From NCBI RefSeq assembly GCF_019145375.1, contig NZ_JAHSTX010000001.1:905001-969000 (forward strand): 64,000 nucleotides of DNA, read 5' to 3'. Numbering within the stretch: position 1 is the first letter of the stretch; every line of letters begins with the position of its first letter. The translations under genes were made by a program, and so were the position numbers. This document shows, piece after piece, positions 52,396 through 61,404 of the stretch. Under the pieces are notes generated by a model. It was not told the origin of the DNA. It did not search any database and was given only the letters and a program-made list of their open reading frames with translations. The DNA is from Pseudomonas triticicola (GTDB taxonomy: Bacteria; Pseudomonadota; Gammaproteobacteria; Pseudomonadales; Pseudomonadaceae).

Positions 52396-53310
52396 ATGGC
52401 CATCAACTTCGACCTCAACGACCTGCAAGCCTTTCGCGCGGTGGTCGAGCAGGGCAGTTTTCGCAAGGCTGCCGACACCGTGCGCCTGTCGCAACCGGCG
52501 CTGAGCCGGCGCATCGAAAAGCTCGAAGACGCCCTTGGCGTGAAACTGTTCGAGCGCACCACCCGCAAGGTCAGCCTGACCCAGGCCGGGCGCGGCTTCA
52601 TGCCCAGCGTCGAGCGCTTGCTGGATGATCTCGACATTGCCTTGCTCGGCATCAGCGAAGTCGCCTCGACCCGACTGGGCCATGTCACCGTCGCCTGCGT
52701 GCCGTCGGCGGCGTACTACTTCATGCCCCGCGTGGTCGCGCGCTATCACCAGCAGTTTCCACGGATCAAGGTCAAAGTCCTCGATTCCAGCGCCCACGAT
52801 GTGTTGAGTGCGGTGGTCAATGGCGAGGCGGATTTCGGTTTGAGTTTTCTCGGCACGCAGGATGCCAAAGTCGAGTTCGAACCGCTTGTGCAGGAGTGCT
52901 ACGTTGTCGCCTGTCGTCGCGATCATCCGCTGGCCGGGCGCAGCAGCGTCAGTTGGGACGAGTTCTATCAGCAGGATTACATCGCGCTGGACAAGACTTC
53001 GGGCAATCGCTTTCTGCTCGATCAGGCCTTGGGCGGGGTGGTGCCGCAGCGTCAGAGTATCTGCGAGACGCGGCATGTGACGACGATGATCGGCTTGGTG
53101 GAGGCGGGGCTAGGCGTGGCGGCGGTGCCGTTGATGGCGATGCCCGGGCCGGATCATCCGATCCTGACGCGGGTGCCACTGATTGAGCCGCAGGTGATGC
53201 GCAGTGTCGGCATCATCAAGCGCCGGTATCGCACGTTGACCCCGGCGGCACTGGAACTGGAGCGGCTGGTCGTGGAAATGCGCGTCCAGCCGCCAACGAT
53301 CAACGCTTGA
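52396..53310 (+). CDS. LysR family transcriptional regulator
   Basis: The 304 residues start with the LysR helix-turn-helix (NDLQAFRAVVEQGSFRKAAD, then TVRLSQPALSRRIEKLEDAL), followed by the substrate-binding type effector domain (VTVACVPSAAYYFMPRVVAR near residue 95). It ends 11 bases inside the 3' end of the convergent binding-protein gene. It may regulate that gene and the MFS transporter, which is inference. Confidence 0.92.
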   Translation: MAINFDLNDLQAFRAVVEQGSFRKAADTVRLSQPALSRRIEKLEDALGVKLFERTTRKVSLTQAGRGFMPSVERLLDDLDIALLGISEVASTRLGHVTVACVPSAAYYFMPRVVARYHQQFPRIKVKVLDSSAHDVLSAVVNGEADFGLSFLGTQDAKVEFEPLVQECYVVACRRDHPLAGRSSVSWDEFYQQDYIALDKTSGNRFLLDQALGGVVPQRQSICETRHVTTMIGLVEAGLGVAAVPLMAMPGPDHPILTRVPLIEPQVMRSVGIIKRRYRTLTPAALELERLVVEMRVQPPTINA

Positions 53311-54070
53311 CCGAATCCAGCCCGGTGGCCTGCACGTCAGCCTGAGCGGCCGGTGCCGCGAGGTAGGCGAGCAGGGCCTTGGCTTCTTGCGGATGCTCGG
53401 CCTTGACCGGAATGCCAGCGGCAAAACGTGTCACCGACTGTACCGATTCCGGAATTTTCGCGACGAAGCTCACGCCCGGCACCGGCAGCAATTCGCTGAC
53501 CTGCTGGAAGCCCAACTGATAGTCGCCAGTGGCAACCACCGAGCCGACCGGTATCCTGGCGATCATCTTGGCTTTCGGTTTCAACTGATCTTCGATGCCG
53601 AGCTTCTTGAACAGCTGCTGCTGGATGTACACGCCGCTGGCGCTGTCGGAGTAGGCCACCGACTGCGCATCAAGCAGGGTTTTCTTCAGGCCGTCGACGC
53701 TGCTGATGTCCGGTTTCGCCGCGCCTTCGCGAACCACCATGCCGATCCGCGAATCCGCCAGTTCAACGCGGGAGGCCGGGTCGACCTTGCCTTGTTTGAT
53801 CAGCTCATCAAGAGCGTAACCGACCATGATCACCACGTCGGCGTGCTCGCCGCGCGCCAGACGGTTGGGAATCGCTTCCGGCGCCTTGCCCATCGACGGG
53901 CCGAGGCTGGTGGTCAGCGTGTTGCCCGTTGCGGCGGCGAATTTCGGCCCGAGGATCTTGTAGGCGGCAGTGAAACCACCGGAGGTCATCACGCTGAGTT
54001 CTTCGGCCTGGGCCGCGAAGTTGAACGCGAGACCGGCGAGCAGGGTGGTGACAGTAAAGAGTTTTTTCAT
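53300..54070 (-). CDS. Periplasmic substrate-binding protein, ModA-like fold
   Basis: The 256-residue precursor has a signal peptide ending NFAAQA. Mature sequence LSVMTSGGFTAAYKILGPKF followed by RGEHADVVIMVGYALDEL fits the ModA/type II binding fold. VYIQQQLFKKLGIEDQLKPK and QLGFQQVSELLPVPGVSFV follow. No ABC genes are near; the MFS gene upstream on the same strand ends 12 bases away, so the two are likely co-transcribed. A ligand is not evident. Confidence 0.88.
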   Translation of the reverse strand: MKKLFTVTTLLAGLAFNFAAQAEELSVMTSGGFTAAYKILGPKFAAATGNTLTTSLGPSMGKAPEAIPNRLARGEHADVVIMVGYALDELIKQGKVDPASRVELADSRIGMVVREGAAKPDISSVDGLKKTLLDAQSVAYSDSASGVYIQQQLFKKLGIEDQLKPKAKMIARIPVGSVVATGDYQLGFQQVSELLPVPGVSFVAKIPESVQSVTRFAAGIPVKAEHPQEAKALLAYLAAPAAQADVQATGLDSVKR

Positions 54071-54082
54071 GGCGAGTATTCC

Positions 54083-55375
54083 TCAGGCCGCGACAGGTTG
54101 CAGACGACCACCGGCACGGCGGTACAGATAAAGAGTGGCGCACAGGGCGCACAGGGCACCGATGCTCATCCAGTAGCCTGGCGCGGCTTTGTCGCCGGTG
54201 TACTGGATCAGGAAGGTCGACATCGCCGGGGTGAAACCGCCGAAGATCGCCGTGGCCAGGCTGTAAGCCAGGGAGAAACCGGCGACGCGCACTTCCACCG
54301 GCATGATTTCGGTCAGCGCCGGAATCATCGCGCCGTTGTACAAGCCGTAAATGAAGGACAACCACAGCAGCGACAGCAGCATGTTGGTGAAGCTCGGCGC
54401 CTGCACCAGGAACGACAGCGCTGGATAAGTCGTGGCCAGCGCCAGCAGGGCCATGCCTATGAGCACTGGGCGACGACCGATACGGTCGGACAACGCACCA
54501 CCAATCGGCAGCCAGAAGAAGTTCGACACACCCACCAGCAGCGTCACCAGCAGCGCGTCGGAAGTGCTCAGGTGCAGCACGGTTTTACCGAAGGTCGGCG
54601 CGTACACGGTGATCAGGTAGAACGCGGTAGTGGTCAGCGCCACCATCAACATCCCGCCGAGTACCACGCCCCAGTTCTGGCCAAGGGTGCGGAACACTTC
54701 GCGCATGCTTGGACGGTGTTTGCGTGCGGCGAATTCTTCGGTTTCCGCCAGATTACGGCGCAGGAAGAAGATGAACGGGACGATCATGCAACCGACGAAA
54801 AACGGAATGCGCCAGCCCCAGGCTGCCACGGCTTGCGGCTCCATCCACTGGTTCAGACCGTAGCCCAGCGCGGCAGCAACAATGATCGCCACTTGTTGAC
54901 TGGCCGACTGCCAAGCGGTGAAAAAGCCTTTGCGGCCCGGCGTGGCGATCTCGGACAGGTACACCGAAACACCACCCAATTCCGCACCGGCCGAGAAGCC
55001 TTGCAGCAGCCGCCCGATCAACACCAGCGCCGGGGCGAACAGGCCTATGGTTTCGTATCCGGGCACCAGCACAATCAATATCGTGCCGCTGGCCATGATC
55101 GACAGGGTGACGATCAGACCTTTGCGCCGGCCGACGTCATCGATGTAGGCGCCGAGCACGATGGCGCCCAGCGGACGCATCAGGAAGCCTGCGCCGAACA
55201 CCGCGAACGTCATCATCAGGGAGGCGAACTCGCTGCTCGCCGGGAAGAACACCGCCGCGATCTGCGTGGCGTAGAAGCCGAACAGAAAGAAGTCGAACTG
55301 TTCGAGGAAGTTGCCCGAGGTCACCCGGAAGATGGCACCGGCCCGCGAGCCGTTGGTAGGGATTGAGGCTGTCAT
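54083..55375 (-). CDS. MFS transporter, metabolite:H+ symporter (MHS) family
   Basis: The 430 residues have twelve spans and the MHS motifs: [20 protein letters not shown] near residue 19, [20 protein letters not shown] near residue 62, and [20 protein letters not shown] near residue 115. Relatives carry citrate, tricarballylate or 2-oxoglutarate. The gene starts at ATG 55375 and precedes the binding-protein gene. The LysR gene at the end of the group may be its regulator. Confidence 0.9.
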   Translation of the reverse strand: MTASIPTNGSRAGAIFRVTSGNFLEQFDFFLFGFYATQIAAVFFPASSEFASLMMTFAVFGAGFLMRPLGAIVLGAYIDDVGRRKGLIVTLSIMASGTILIVLVPGYETIGLFAPALVLIGRLLQGFSAGAELGGVSVYLSEIATPGRKGFFTAWQSASQQVAIIVAAALGYGLNQWMEPQAVAAWGWRIPFFVGCMIVPFIFFLRRNLAETEEFAARKHRPSMREVFRTLGQNWGVVLGGMLMVALTTTAFYLITVYAPTFGKTVLHLSTSDALLVTLLVGVSNFFWLPIGGALSDRIGRRPVLIGMALLALATTYPALSFLVQAPSFTNMLLSLLWLSFIYGLYNGAMIPALTEIMPVEVRVAGFSLAYSLATAIFGGFTPAMSTFLIQYTGDKAAPGYWMSIGALCALCATLYLYRRAGGRLQPVAA

Positions 55376-55534
55376 TGAAAAGTACTCCACCGCTTTTATG
55401 ACGTGCGCTACGGAGAAGCGGCGCACGGTTTTTATTGAGGTGGATGGTGGCGCAGATGTAACAATCTGTTAATTGCATTGTTGGCATGAATTGATGCGTG
55501 GGGCGGATCAATGGCTTCACAGCTTGGCGGATTT

Positions 55535-55558
55535 GTGGGAGCGAGCCTGCTCGCGATG
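55535..55558. repeat. Single REP unit, GTGGGAGCGAGC family
   Basis: GTGGGAGCGAGCCTGCTCGC followed by GATGGC, with no inverted partner. Confidence 0.8.
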
Positions 55559-55602
55559 GCGGCCTGACAGCCGACCTGTTCTTGAGTGGTGCGCCATCCA
55601 AC

Positions 55603-55638
55603 TGTAGGAGCTGCCGAAGGCTGCGATCTTTTGATCTT
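55603..55638. repeat. Single REP unit, GTAGGAGCTGCCGAAGGCTGCGA family
   Basis: GTAGGAGCTGCCGAAGGCTG followed by CGATCTTTTGATC, another Pseudomonas REP type. Confidence 0.75.
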
Positions 55639-55692
55639 GCTTTTGCTCTTGTAGTGAGCTCATGTCAAAAAATGTGGTGCAACACAACCCCC

Positions 55693-55720
55693 TGTGGGAG
55701 CTGGCTTGCCAGCGATGGCG
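55693..55720. repeat. Single REP unit, GTGGGAGCTGGCTTGCCAGC family
   Basis: Same family as the unit at 25413-25440, again followed by GATGGC. Confidence 0.78.
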
Positions 55721-55827
55721 ATCTATCGACAAAGCCCTCTAGCGTCCATCTCCAGCAAAAAACAAGGAATGTTTCCCGCGCCGCGCAGTCCGAGTTCAGG
55801 TACTACCTATCCGAAAGAGGTTCACCG

Positions 55828-56136
55828 ATGAACAGCAAAACCCTAATCGCCAGCCTGGCCCTTGTTGCGGGCATTGCCGGAATCACACCCATTGTTCAAG
55901 CGGCGCAAACCTCCAGCGAACCCGCCGTGCAATCGCCGACCAGCGACCGCCAGCTGAAGGTCAACGACCGCGCGCCGGAAATGTACCAGCGCGAAGACAA
56001 GGCTTTGAAGAACTGGAAAGCCAAAGGTCTGAAAGCGCCGATCGACCAGGCGCAGTGGGTGCAGATCAATGACAAGTACGTGATGGTGATGATCACCAAC
56101 GGCACGATTGTCGAGATGCAACCGGTTGAGCGATAA
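55828..56136 (+). CDS. RcnB-like small periplasmic protein
   Basis: The 102-residue precursor has a signal peptide ending near PIVQA. The mature part has the RcnB pattern: VNDRAPEMYQREDKALKNWK, then APIDQAQWVQINDKYVMVMI and a final TNGTIVEMQPV. RcnB takes part in nickel/cobalt homeostasis in E. coli, but most Pseudomonas relatives are uncharacterised. GAAAGAGG precedes the ATG. Confidence 0.82.
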   Translation: MNSKTLIASLALVAGIAGITPIVQAAQTSSEPAVQSPTSDRQLKVNDRAPEMYQREDKALKNWKAKGLKAPIDQAQWVQINDKYVMVMITNGTIVEMQPVER

Positions 56137-56209
56137 GCCCGGTTTTACAATTGGCCATGGATGGCTGATTGCATTCGAGCGCCGTTCCGGTAAAAGAGCG
56201 GACGTCTGG

Positions 56210-56737
56210 ATGAGGAACAAGGGATTGGACAAGAAACCGCTCTACCGCAAAGTGAACACTCGTACGTGGGGTGTTCGTCGCCACGAATCAGTTGCGCATT
56301 ATCGCGATCAGCGCAACAGCAAAGCTGCAAGCCGTGACGAAGGCATGCGAAGTTCGATGCACGCAGGCAAACAATACGGGCGAGATTACACGCCGTTGTT
56401 TCGCTTCCTGGTGTCTCGGGTTGGAGGTGCTTGGGATGCCATTTTCAGCGAAGCTGTGGCGCGACTGGATCAATCAGCGCCGGTGTTCTGGATGGTTGCC
56501 ATCCATGAGAAGGATCGTGAAGAAGTCGTGCGACTGGGTGAGTCCAGTTATTTCAACGGGCTGTACGTCGACGAGCAAAATCTCCTGCAAATGGTCAATC
56601 CGAACCTGAAGGCGCAGGACATGACGCCGAGCTGCGAGTGCTGTACGCACACATTCAACGGTGTCGTATTCGGCCAGACCGCGGGCTTTGGCCCGCGCAC
56701 ATCGTCAGTTGTCGACGCAGAAGAGCCGCCAGCGTGA
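56210..56737 (+). CDS. Protein of unknown function with a C-terminal CxCC motif
   Basis: The 175 residues start MRNKGLDKKPLYRKVNTRTW, a basic N-terminal 55 residues. The middle has DYTPLFRFLVSRVGGAWDAI followed by FSEAVARLDQSAPVFWMVAI and LGESSYFNGLYVDEQNLLQM. A TPSCECCTHTFNG segment near residue 145 looks like a metal site. Proteins with this pattern exist in other pseudomonads as I recall, without function. ATG 56210 was chosen; the frame opens earlier (56108) inside the RcnB-like gene. It ends one base from the convergent emfourin stop. Confidence 0.75.
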   Translation: MRNKGLDKKPLYRKVNTRTWGVRRHESVAHYRDQRNSKAASRDEGMRSSMHAGKQYGRDYTPLFRFLVSRVGGAWDAIFSEAVARLDQSAPVFWMVAIHEKDREEVVRLGESSYFNGLYVDEQNLLQMVNPNLKAQDMTPSCECCTHTFNGVVFGQTAGFGPRTSSVVDAEEPPA

Positions 56738-56738
56738 A

Positions 56739-57050
56739 TCAGAGCAACTCTCCCTTGTCCCACAGACTCACCAACTCCCCAGGCGCCCGATCCTCCGGCA
56801 CCTTCAACACCATTTCCCCGGACTGATAGCGCACTTCAATCTGGTAGAAGCGCTGATCCCCACGTCCCGATTCGCTGCTGTCCAATGGCAGGCAACCCTC
56901 AAGCACCGAGCAGATCCTTGAACGCTGACTGACATCGCACTGGGAAAATTCAATTTCCCGTGGGCGGCTCAGGCTGTGAATCGCTGCAACGCCACCCTGG
57001 CGAGATACGCGTAAAACGGAATCTTTATCCAGCTCGGGTAGCGTTTTCAT
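56739..57050 (-). CDS. Emfourin-like protealysin inhibitor
   Basis: Emfourin is a small cytosolic inhibitor of the M4 protease protealysin in Serratia. The 103-residue product begins MKTLPELDKDSVLRVSRQGG and contains YQIEVRYQSGEMVLKVPEDR and APGELVSLWDKGEL. It lies 14 bases after the M4 protease gene on the same strand, the same pairing as in Serratia, which is the main support for the call. Confidence 0.82.
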   Translation of the reverse strand: MKTLPELDKDSVLRVSRQGGVAAIHSLSRPREIEFSQCDVSQRSRICSVLEGCLPLDSSESGRGDQRFYQIEVRYQSGEMVLKVPEDRAPGELVSLWDKGELL

Positions 57051-57064
57051 ATGGTCTCCTCGGA

Positions 57065-58111
57065 TTATTCGATACCGACCTGTGCCCAGGCTTGCTGCAC
57101 TGTGTCGGCTGCTTCGGCGCCGAAGCGCTGGGCGGCGTGGTCGATCGTCAGTTTTGCGAACGCGTCGAACGTTGCGTCCTGTTTCAAGCGGTCATCACAC
57201 AGCGTGTCGTACCAGATGCGTCCGGCCTTTTCCCAGGCGAAGCTGCCAAACGCTCGGGCTGCCAGGTAAAACGCGCGGTTGGGAATGCCGGAGTTGATGT
57301 GTACGCCGCCATTGTCTTCGCTGGTGATGACGAACTTGCGCATGTGATCCGGTTGCGGATCCTTGCCCAGCATCGGGTCGTCGTATGCCGTGCCGGGGTG
57401 CGACATCGAGCGCAGGCCCTTGCCTTGAATCTGTGGCATCAGCAGGTCGGCGCCGATCAACCAGTCTGCCTGCTCGGCGGTTTGGCCAAGGGTGTATTGC
57501 TTGGTCAACACGCCGAATACATCCGAGAGCGACTCGTTCAGCGCGCCGGACTGGTTGGCATAAATCAGCCCGGCTTCGCTTTCGGTGACGCCGTGGGCCA
57601 GTTCATGGCCGATGACGTCCAGCGAGCGGGTGAAGCGCTGGAAGATTTCGCCATCGCCGTCACCGAAGACCATCTGCGCGCCGTTCCAGAATGCGTTCTC
57701 GTAGCCCTGGCCATAATGCACACTGCCGATCAGCGCGAATCCCTGATTATCGATCGAGTCGCGACCGAGCACCTTCCAGAAGAAATCATAGCTGGCGCCC
57801 AGCGCATCGTAAGCCTCGTCGACCGCCGGATCCCCCGATGCCGGCTGGCCCTCGAGACGCACCGGCATGCCCGGCAAGAGCATTTTGTTCTGCGCATCAT
57901 GCACGCTGCGCCGCGCCAGGCCAGGCTTGCTCGCCTCCGGCAGAATCGCCCGCGCCGGCGGCTGCGAAGGACGGCCGGGGTTGGGCAGCAGGCTGCGCAC
58001 ATGATTGAGCGTCTGCATCGCGGCGTTGCGCTGCGGCTCGGAACCGTGGGCAATGATGCGGTTGAGAATGTAGGGCGGGATGAAACTGCGCAGCAATCGA
58101 GAGTCGGTCAT
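57065..58111 (-). CDS. Protealysin-like M4 metallopeptidase
   Basis: Thermolysin-family zinc protease of 348 residues without a signal peptide. A short propeptide with PPYILNRI is typical of protealysin. The zinc site is VIGHELAHGVTE near residue 167, the third ligand Glu is in GALNESLSDVFGV, and the catalytic His is in GGVHINSGIPNRAFYLAARA. The short propeptide must be removed for activity. Its inhibitor gene follows at once. The route out of the cell, if any, is not shown. Confidence 0.93.
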   Translation of the reverse strand: MTDSRLLRSFIPPYILNRIIAHGSEPQRNAAMQTLNHVRSLLPNPGRPSQPPARAILPEASKPGLARRSVHDAQNKMLLPGMPVRLEGQPASGDPAVDEAYDALGASYDFFWKVLGRDSIDNQGFALIGSVHYGQGYENAFWNGAQMVFGDGDGEIFQRFTRSLDVIGHELAHGVTESEAGLIYANQSGALNESLSDVFGVLTKQYTLGQTAEQADWLIGADLLMPQIQGKGLRSMSHPGTAYDDPMLGKDPQPDHMRKFVITSEDNGGVHINSGIPNRAFYLAARAFGSFAWEKAGRIWYDTLCDDRLKQDATFDAFAKLTIDHAAQRFGAEAADTVQQAWAQVGIE

Positions 58112-58242
58112 CTAAGCATCCTTGTCGTCATACGATGTCGATACACATGTGAGCGGCAAGGCGTGTTTTCGGTTCCATGGATTGCCATCGACGCCGGATT
58201 CTGCGAAAAACGCCGCCTGCGAACACCTCAAGAGCCAACGAC

Positions 58243-58578
58243 ATGACAGACGAACTGCAAATCATCGACCTGCAACCGGGCAACGGCAAAGCCGCGGTGA
58301 AAGGCGCGCTGATCACCACCCAATACACCGGCTGGCTGGAAGACGGCACTGAATTCGATTCGTCCTTGAGCCGAGGCAAACCTTTTCAATGCGTGGGCAC
58401 TGGGCGCGTGATCAAAGGCTGGGATCAGGGGCTGATGGGCATGCAGGTCGGCGGCAAACGCAAATTGCTGGTACCGGCGCATCTGGGCTACGGCGAGCGG
58501 ACCATGGGCAAGATCCCGCCGAATTCGAATCTGGTGTTTGAGATTGAGTTGCTGGAGGTTTTGACGCGGGAGGATTGA
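58243..58578 (+). CDS. FKBP-type peptidyl-prolyl isomerase
   Basis: The 111 residues form one FKBP domain: GALITTQYTGWLEDGTEFDS, GTGRVIKGWDQGLMGMQVGG and YGERTMGKIPPNSNLVFEIE. It is cytosolic and probably a folding helper. The ATG at 58243 was chosen; a longer frame from 58177 has no added similarity. Confidence 0.93.
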   Translation: MTDELQIIDLQPGNGKAAVKGALITTQYTGWLEDGTEFDSSLSRGKPFQCVGTGRVIKGWDQGLMGMQVGGKRKLLVPAHLGYGERTMGKIPPNSNLVFEIELLEVLTRED

Positions 58579-58610
58579 AACGGGGAGTTTTTAGCACAGG
58601 ACTAAGAGTG

Positions 58611-59021
58611 ATGGATATTTGGCAAGTAGTCTCGCAAGTCACCGATTGGCTGATTGAAAAGCATGGTACGCGTGGTAGATCAAGCTACAACTACATGTAC
58701 GTATTGTCCGTCGCCGCTGGAGTGGGCAGTTGGGTGGCTAGTAAAGAACTGCTTGCCAAGCGCAAAAAGCTCAAAGCGAAGGTGGCTGGCAATCTGCAGT
58801 TCAAGCCAATAAGCGTGACCTCTTTTTCTCAGGAGAATGGGATGGCAATAAAGGTAACCGGGACACTTGTTCAAAAGGATGGAATGTTTATCGTAACTTT
58901 GGTTCGTCAGGACGATGCGTCCAATATCGAGTCATCCAGTGGAGCATTGCATTCGCTGGATGACGTCGACGGTTACCTTCGAACTCACACGACCTTTGTG
59001 CTCGCTGACTTCCGCATATAG
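58611..59021 (+). CDS. Orphan protein, 136 residues, one possible membrane segment
   Basis: MDIWQVVSQVTDWLIEKHGT is followed by YMYVLSVAAGVGSWVASKEL, a possible membrane segment, then a basic stretch KRKKLKAKVAGNLQF and a soluble part. The base composition is clearly lower in GC than the flanking genes. It starts at ATG 58611 after a weak site; the frame opens in the FKBP stop region. No family recognised; probably recently acquired. Confidence 0.6.
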   Translation: MDIWQVVSQVTDWLIEKHGTRGRSSYNYMYVLSVAAGVGSWVASKELLAKRKKLKAKVAGNLQFKPISVTSFSQENGMAIKVTGTLVQKDGMFIVTLVRQDDASNIESSSGALHSLDDVDGYLRTHTTFVLADFRI

Positions 59022-59054
59022 GTCAATCGACGACTGTCCTAAACAGATCGTCAG

Positions 59055-59366
59055 TCAGGCCCATTGCAATGTAGGACCTGACGGAAAGCAAATGTCCACC
59101 TCCAGCCTTGCAGCAGCTGACAGGTTGACCAATGCATCGAGCGAGAATTTGTCGATTTTCCCGTTGAGTACATCATTGAGGCGCGGCTGCGAGATTCCCA
59201 ATCTCTGTGCCGCGTCCTTTTGAGGGAGCTCCCACGCTCGAATGGTTTCGCAAAGCGAACGCATGAGCTTGGCTCGCAAACGCATGTTGGCGGCTTCCTG
59301 AGGCGTGTCCTCCAATGCATCCCATACACTGGAAAATCGTTGGGATGAGTCTTGATGTTCCTTCAT
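59055..59366 (-). CDS. XRE-family antitoxin (HigA-like)
   Basis: The 103 residues have a helix-turn-helix: LPQKDAAQRLGISQPRLNDV, then LNGKIDKFSLDALVNLSAAA at about residues 47-86. The N-terminal half is helical. It lies three bases after the toxin gene on the same strand, the toxin-first order of HigBA systems. Confidence 0.87.
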   Translation of the reverse strand: MKEHQDSSQRFSSVWDALEDTPQEAANMRLRAKLMRSLCETIRAWELPQKDAAQRLGISQPRLNDVLNGKIDKFSLDALVNLSAAARLEVDICFPSGPTLQWA

Positions 59367-59369
59367 GGC

Positions 59370-59693
59370 TTAACCTATTTCCTGATATCTGGCGCGGGCC
59401 AGTTCTATGTCTCTGATTTCCGTTTTACGCGTGGTTTTGTGCATGGCGTGAAGCACATAGATTGCTTCAGATCGATTGACTACATAAAACACGCGAAACG
59501 CCCCTGAGTCCTCGGTGATCCTGATTTCGTTGACACCGCGTCCTACGGTTTTCATAGGGCGCCAATCGAGTGGGGCATCACCCTGTTGCAACAGGTCCAG
59601 CTGAAACCCCGCCGCTCTTCGGGCATCAACCGGGAACGCTTTAAGATCTTTCAACGCGCTCCCCACGAACACCACATCCTTGTGTTTCGGCAT
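59370..59693 (-). CDS. HigB/RelE-type toxin (phage Gp49-like)
   Basis: The 107 residues contain DLKAFPVDARRAAGFQLDLL, then DWRPMKTVGRGVNEIRITED and FRVFYVVNRSEAIYVLHAMH, ending KKT-rich-like tail KTTRKTEIRDIELARARYQE. This is the HigB-1/Gp49 toxin family, which cleaves mRNA on the ribosome. It is transcribed with the antitoxin gene, toxin first. Confidence 0.88.
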   Translation of the reverse strand: MPKHKDVVFVGSALKDLKAFPVDARRAAGFQLDLLQQGDAPLDWRPMKTVGRGVNEIRITEDSGAFRVFYVVNRSEAIYVLHAMHKTTRKTEIRDIELARARYQEIG

Positions 59694-59792
59694 CGGCTAG
59701 TCCTGTGTCAAAAGGAAAAGCGTAATAGCTGAACGTAAGCGGCGACGGTGAGTTGTATTGCAAGAAGTGCCAGTGCGCGTTTGATTTTCAGG

Positions 59793-59812
59793 TTATATCA
59801 GAATCAATATAA
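59793..59812. promoter_or_regulatory. Possible operator of the toxin-antitoxin operon
   Basis: TTATAT and ATATAA flank eight bases in the AT-rich gap upstream of the toxin start. HigA-type antitoxins bind such short palindromes; the repeat could also be a chance -10-like stretch. Confidence 0.35.
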
Positions 59813-59884
59813 AGCAAGCCGCATTTTCCGTTTCACAATTTTCACCGCGAGCGTTTCTGCCGGCCTGGCCGTCAACGTCAGCGC

Positions 59885-60874
59885 TTAAAACGCTGTGGGA
59901 TGGAGCGAAAGCTTGTTGCTTCGCCCAAACCGCTCCCGATAAACCGACGGCGGTACGCCCACCACGCTGCGGAACGCCACACGAAAACTCTCCACCGAGC
60001 GATAGCCGCAGCGCTGGGCGATCTGCTCGGTGTGTTGATGGGTGCTCTCGAGCAGCTCCCGCGCTCGCGCCAGGCGTTCATGTTGCAGCCAGGCCTTGGG
60101 CGTTTGCCCGCTGGCTTCGGTGAAACGCCGTAGAAAGGTGCGCTCGCTCATCGCCGCTTCACTGGCCAGATCGCGGACTTCCAGTGGTTCGTGCAGGCGT
60201 TCGCGGGCCCATTGCATGATGCGCGACAGGTCGCTGCGGGGTGTCGGGCTGACCGGGGTGGGGATGAATTGGGCCTGGCCGCCGGTGCGTTGTGGCGACA
60301 TGACCAGGCGCCGCGCGACGGCGTTGGCGACCTGCGTGCCGAAGTCGCGTGTCACCAGATGCAGGCAGGCGTCGATGCCGGCGGCGCTGCCGGCGGAGGT
60401 GATCAGCTGACCGGCGTCGACGTAGAGCACGTCCGGATCGACCTCGATGGCCGGGAAGCGTTGCGCCAGTTCGCTGGTGTAGCGCCAGTGCGTGGTGGCG
60501 CGGTGGCCGTCGAGCAGGCCGCTGGCGGCGAGGACGAACACGCCCGAGCAGATCGACAGCAATCGCGCGCCTCGGTCGTGGGCCTGACGCAACGCGTCGA
60601 TCAGCGCAGGCGGTACCGGGGCATTGCGGTCGCGCCAGCCGGGAATGACGATGGTGCGCGCTGCGGCGAGCAGTTCCAGGCCGCCATCGGCCAGCACCTG
60701 AATTCCCCCCATGGCGCGCATCGGACCTGGATCGACTGCGGCAATCGCATGCTCGTACCAAGGGAAATCGAACTCTGGTCGGGCCAGGCCGAAGATCTCC
60801 ACGGCAATGCCGAACTCGAACGTGCAGAGGCCATCGTAGGCCAGAATGGAAACCAGATTGGGCTGAGTGGGCAT
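59885..60874 (-). CDS. ftrA: GlxA/FtrA-type transcriptional regulator
   Basis: The 329 residues combine a DJ-1/PfpI-like domain (ILAYDGLCTFEFGIAVEIFG near residue 8; LLSICSGVFVLAASGLLDGH with the nucleophile-elbow Cys near 110) with a C-terminal AraC double helix-turn-helix (VRDLASEAAMSERTFLRRFT, then TEQIAQRCGYRSVESFRVAF). This is the FtrA layout. ATG 60874 was chosen over a longer frame. It is divergent from a rhodanese gene 101 bases away, a common pairing. Confidence 0.9.
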   Translation of the reverse strand: MPTQPNLVSILAYDGLCTFEFGIAVEIFGLARPEFDFPWYEHAIAAVDPGPMRAMGGIQVLADGGLELLAAARTIVIPGWRDRNAPVPPALIDALRQAHDRGARLLSICSGVFVLAASGLLDGHRATTHWRYTSELAQRFPAIEVDPDVLYVDAGQLITSAGSAAGIDACLHLVTRDFGTQVANAVARRLVMSPQRTGGQAQFIPTPVSPTPRSDLSRIMQWARERLHEPLEVRDLASEAAMSERTFLRRFTEASGQTPKAWLQHERLARARELLESTHQHTEQIAQRCGYRSVESFRVAFRSVVGVPPSVYRERFGRSNKLSLHPTAF

Positions 60875-60975
60875 TTGGCGGAAAACTCCCGGTCGGTGTC
60901 TTGCGCGCCACTGTAGCGGCAGGCGCCGTCTCGATAAAGTCTGTTCATCCCCCACAGACAAAGGAGCAACACAAC

Positions 60976-61404
60976 ATGACCAGCCTGGTTCGCGAAATCC
61001 CCGCCGCACCTTCGGCGATTGCCCTGATGCATTTCAGCAATCGTCTGACCTTCGAAACCGATTGTTCCGACGTGTTCAGTAGCCAAGAGGCCGGGGAGGT
61101 CGACTTCGTTCTGGTGGATGTGCGCGGCCCATTGGCGTTCGAGCGCGGCCATGTACCCGGCGCGATCAATATCCCGACCCGCTTGCTCACGGCGGAGCGC
61201 TTGGCCGATTACCCGAAACACACTTTGTTCGTGGTCTATTGCGCCGGGCCGCATTGCAACGGCGCGAACAAGGCGGCGGTGAAGCTGGCGGCGTTGGGCT
61301 ATCCGGTCAAGGAGATGATCGGCGGTGTCACCGGATGGCTGGATGAGGGTTTCGAACTGAGCGTGGCGTCAGTGACCAATACACCTGTCGCCTGCGAATG
61401 CTGA
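60976..61404 (+). CDS. Rhodanese-like sulfurtransferase
   Basis: The 142 residues contain VDFVLVDVRGPLAFERGHVP, GAINIPTRLLTAERLADYP and the active-site loop VVYCAGPHCNGANKAAVKLA near residue 95 with the catalytic Cys. AAGGAG precedes the ATG. It is probably controlled by the divergent FtrA. Confidence 0.92.
   Translation: MTSLVREIPAAPSAIALMHFSNRLTFETDCSDVFSSQEAGEVDFVLVDVRGPLAFERGHVPGAINIPTRLLTAERLADYPKHTLFVVYCAGPHCNGANKAAVKLAALGYPVKEMIGGVTGWLDEGFELSVASVTNTPVACEC

Larger units (their letters stand above)
55376..55827. other. 452-base gap without a gene
   Basis: Divergent gap between the MFS and RcnB-like genes. It contains three different single REP units (listed separately) and otherwise only the two promoters. 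No binding sites were identified. Confidence 0.6.

Noticed and set aside
53387..55366. 659-codon open frame on the plus strand
   Set aside because: It runs opposite the binding-protein and MFS genes; the translation is rich in Arg, His and Gln and matches nothing.
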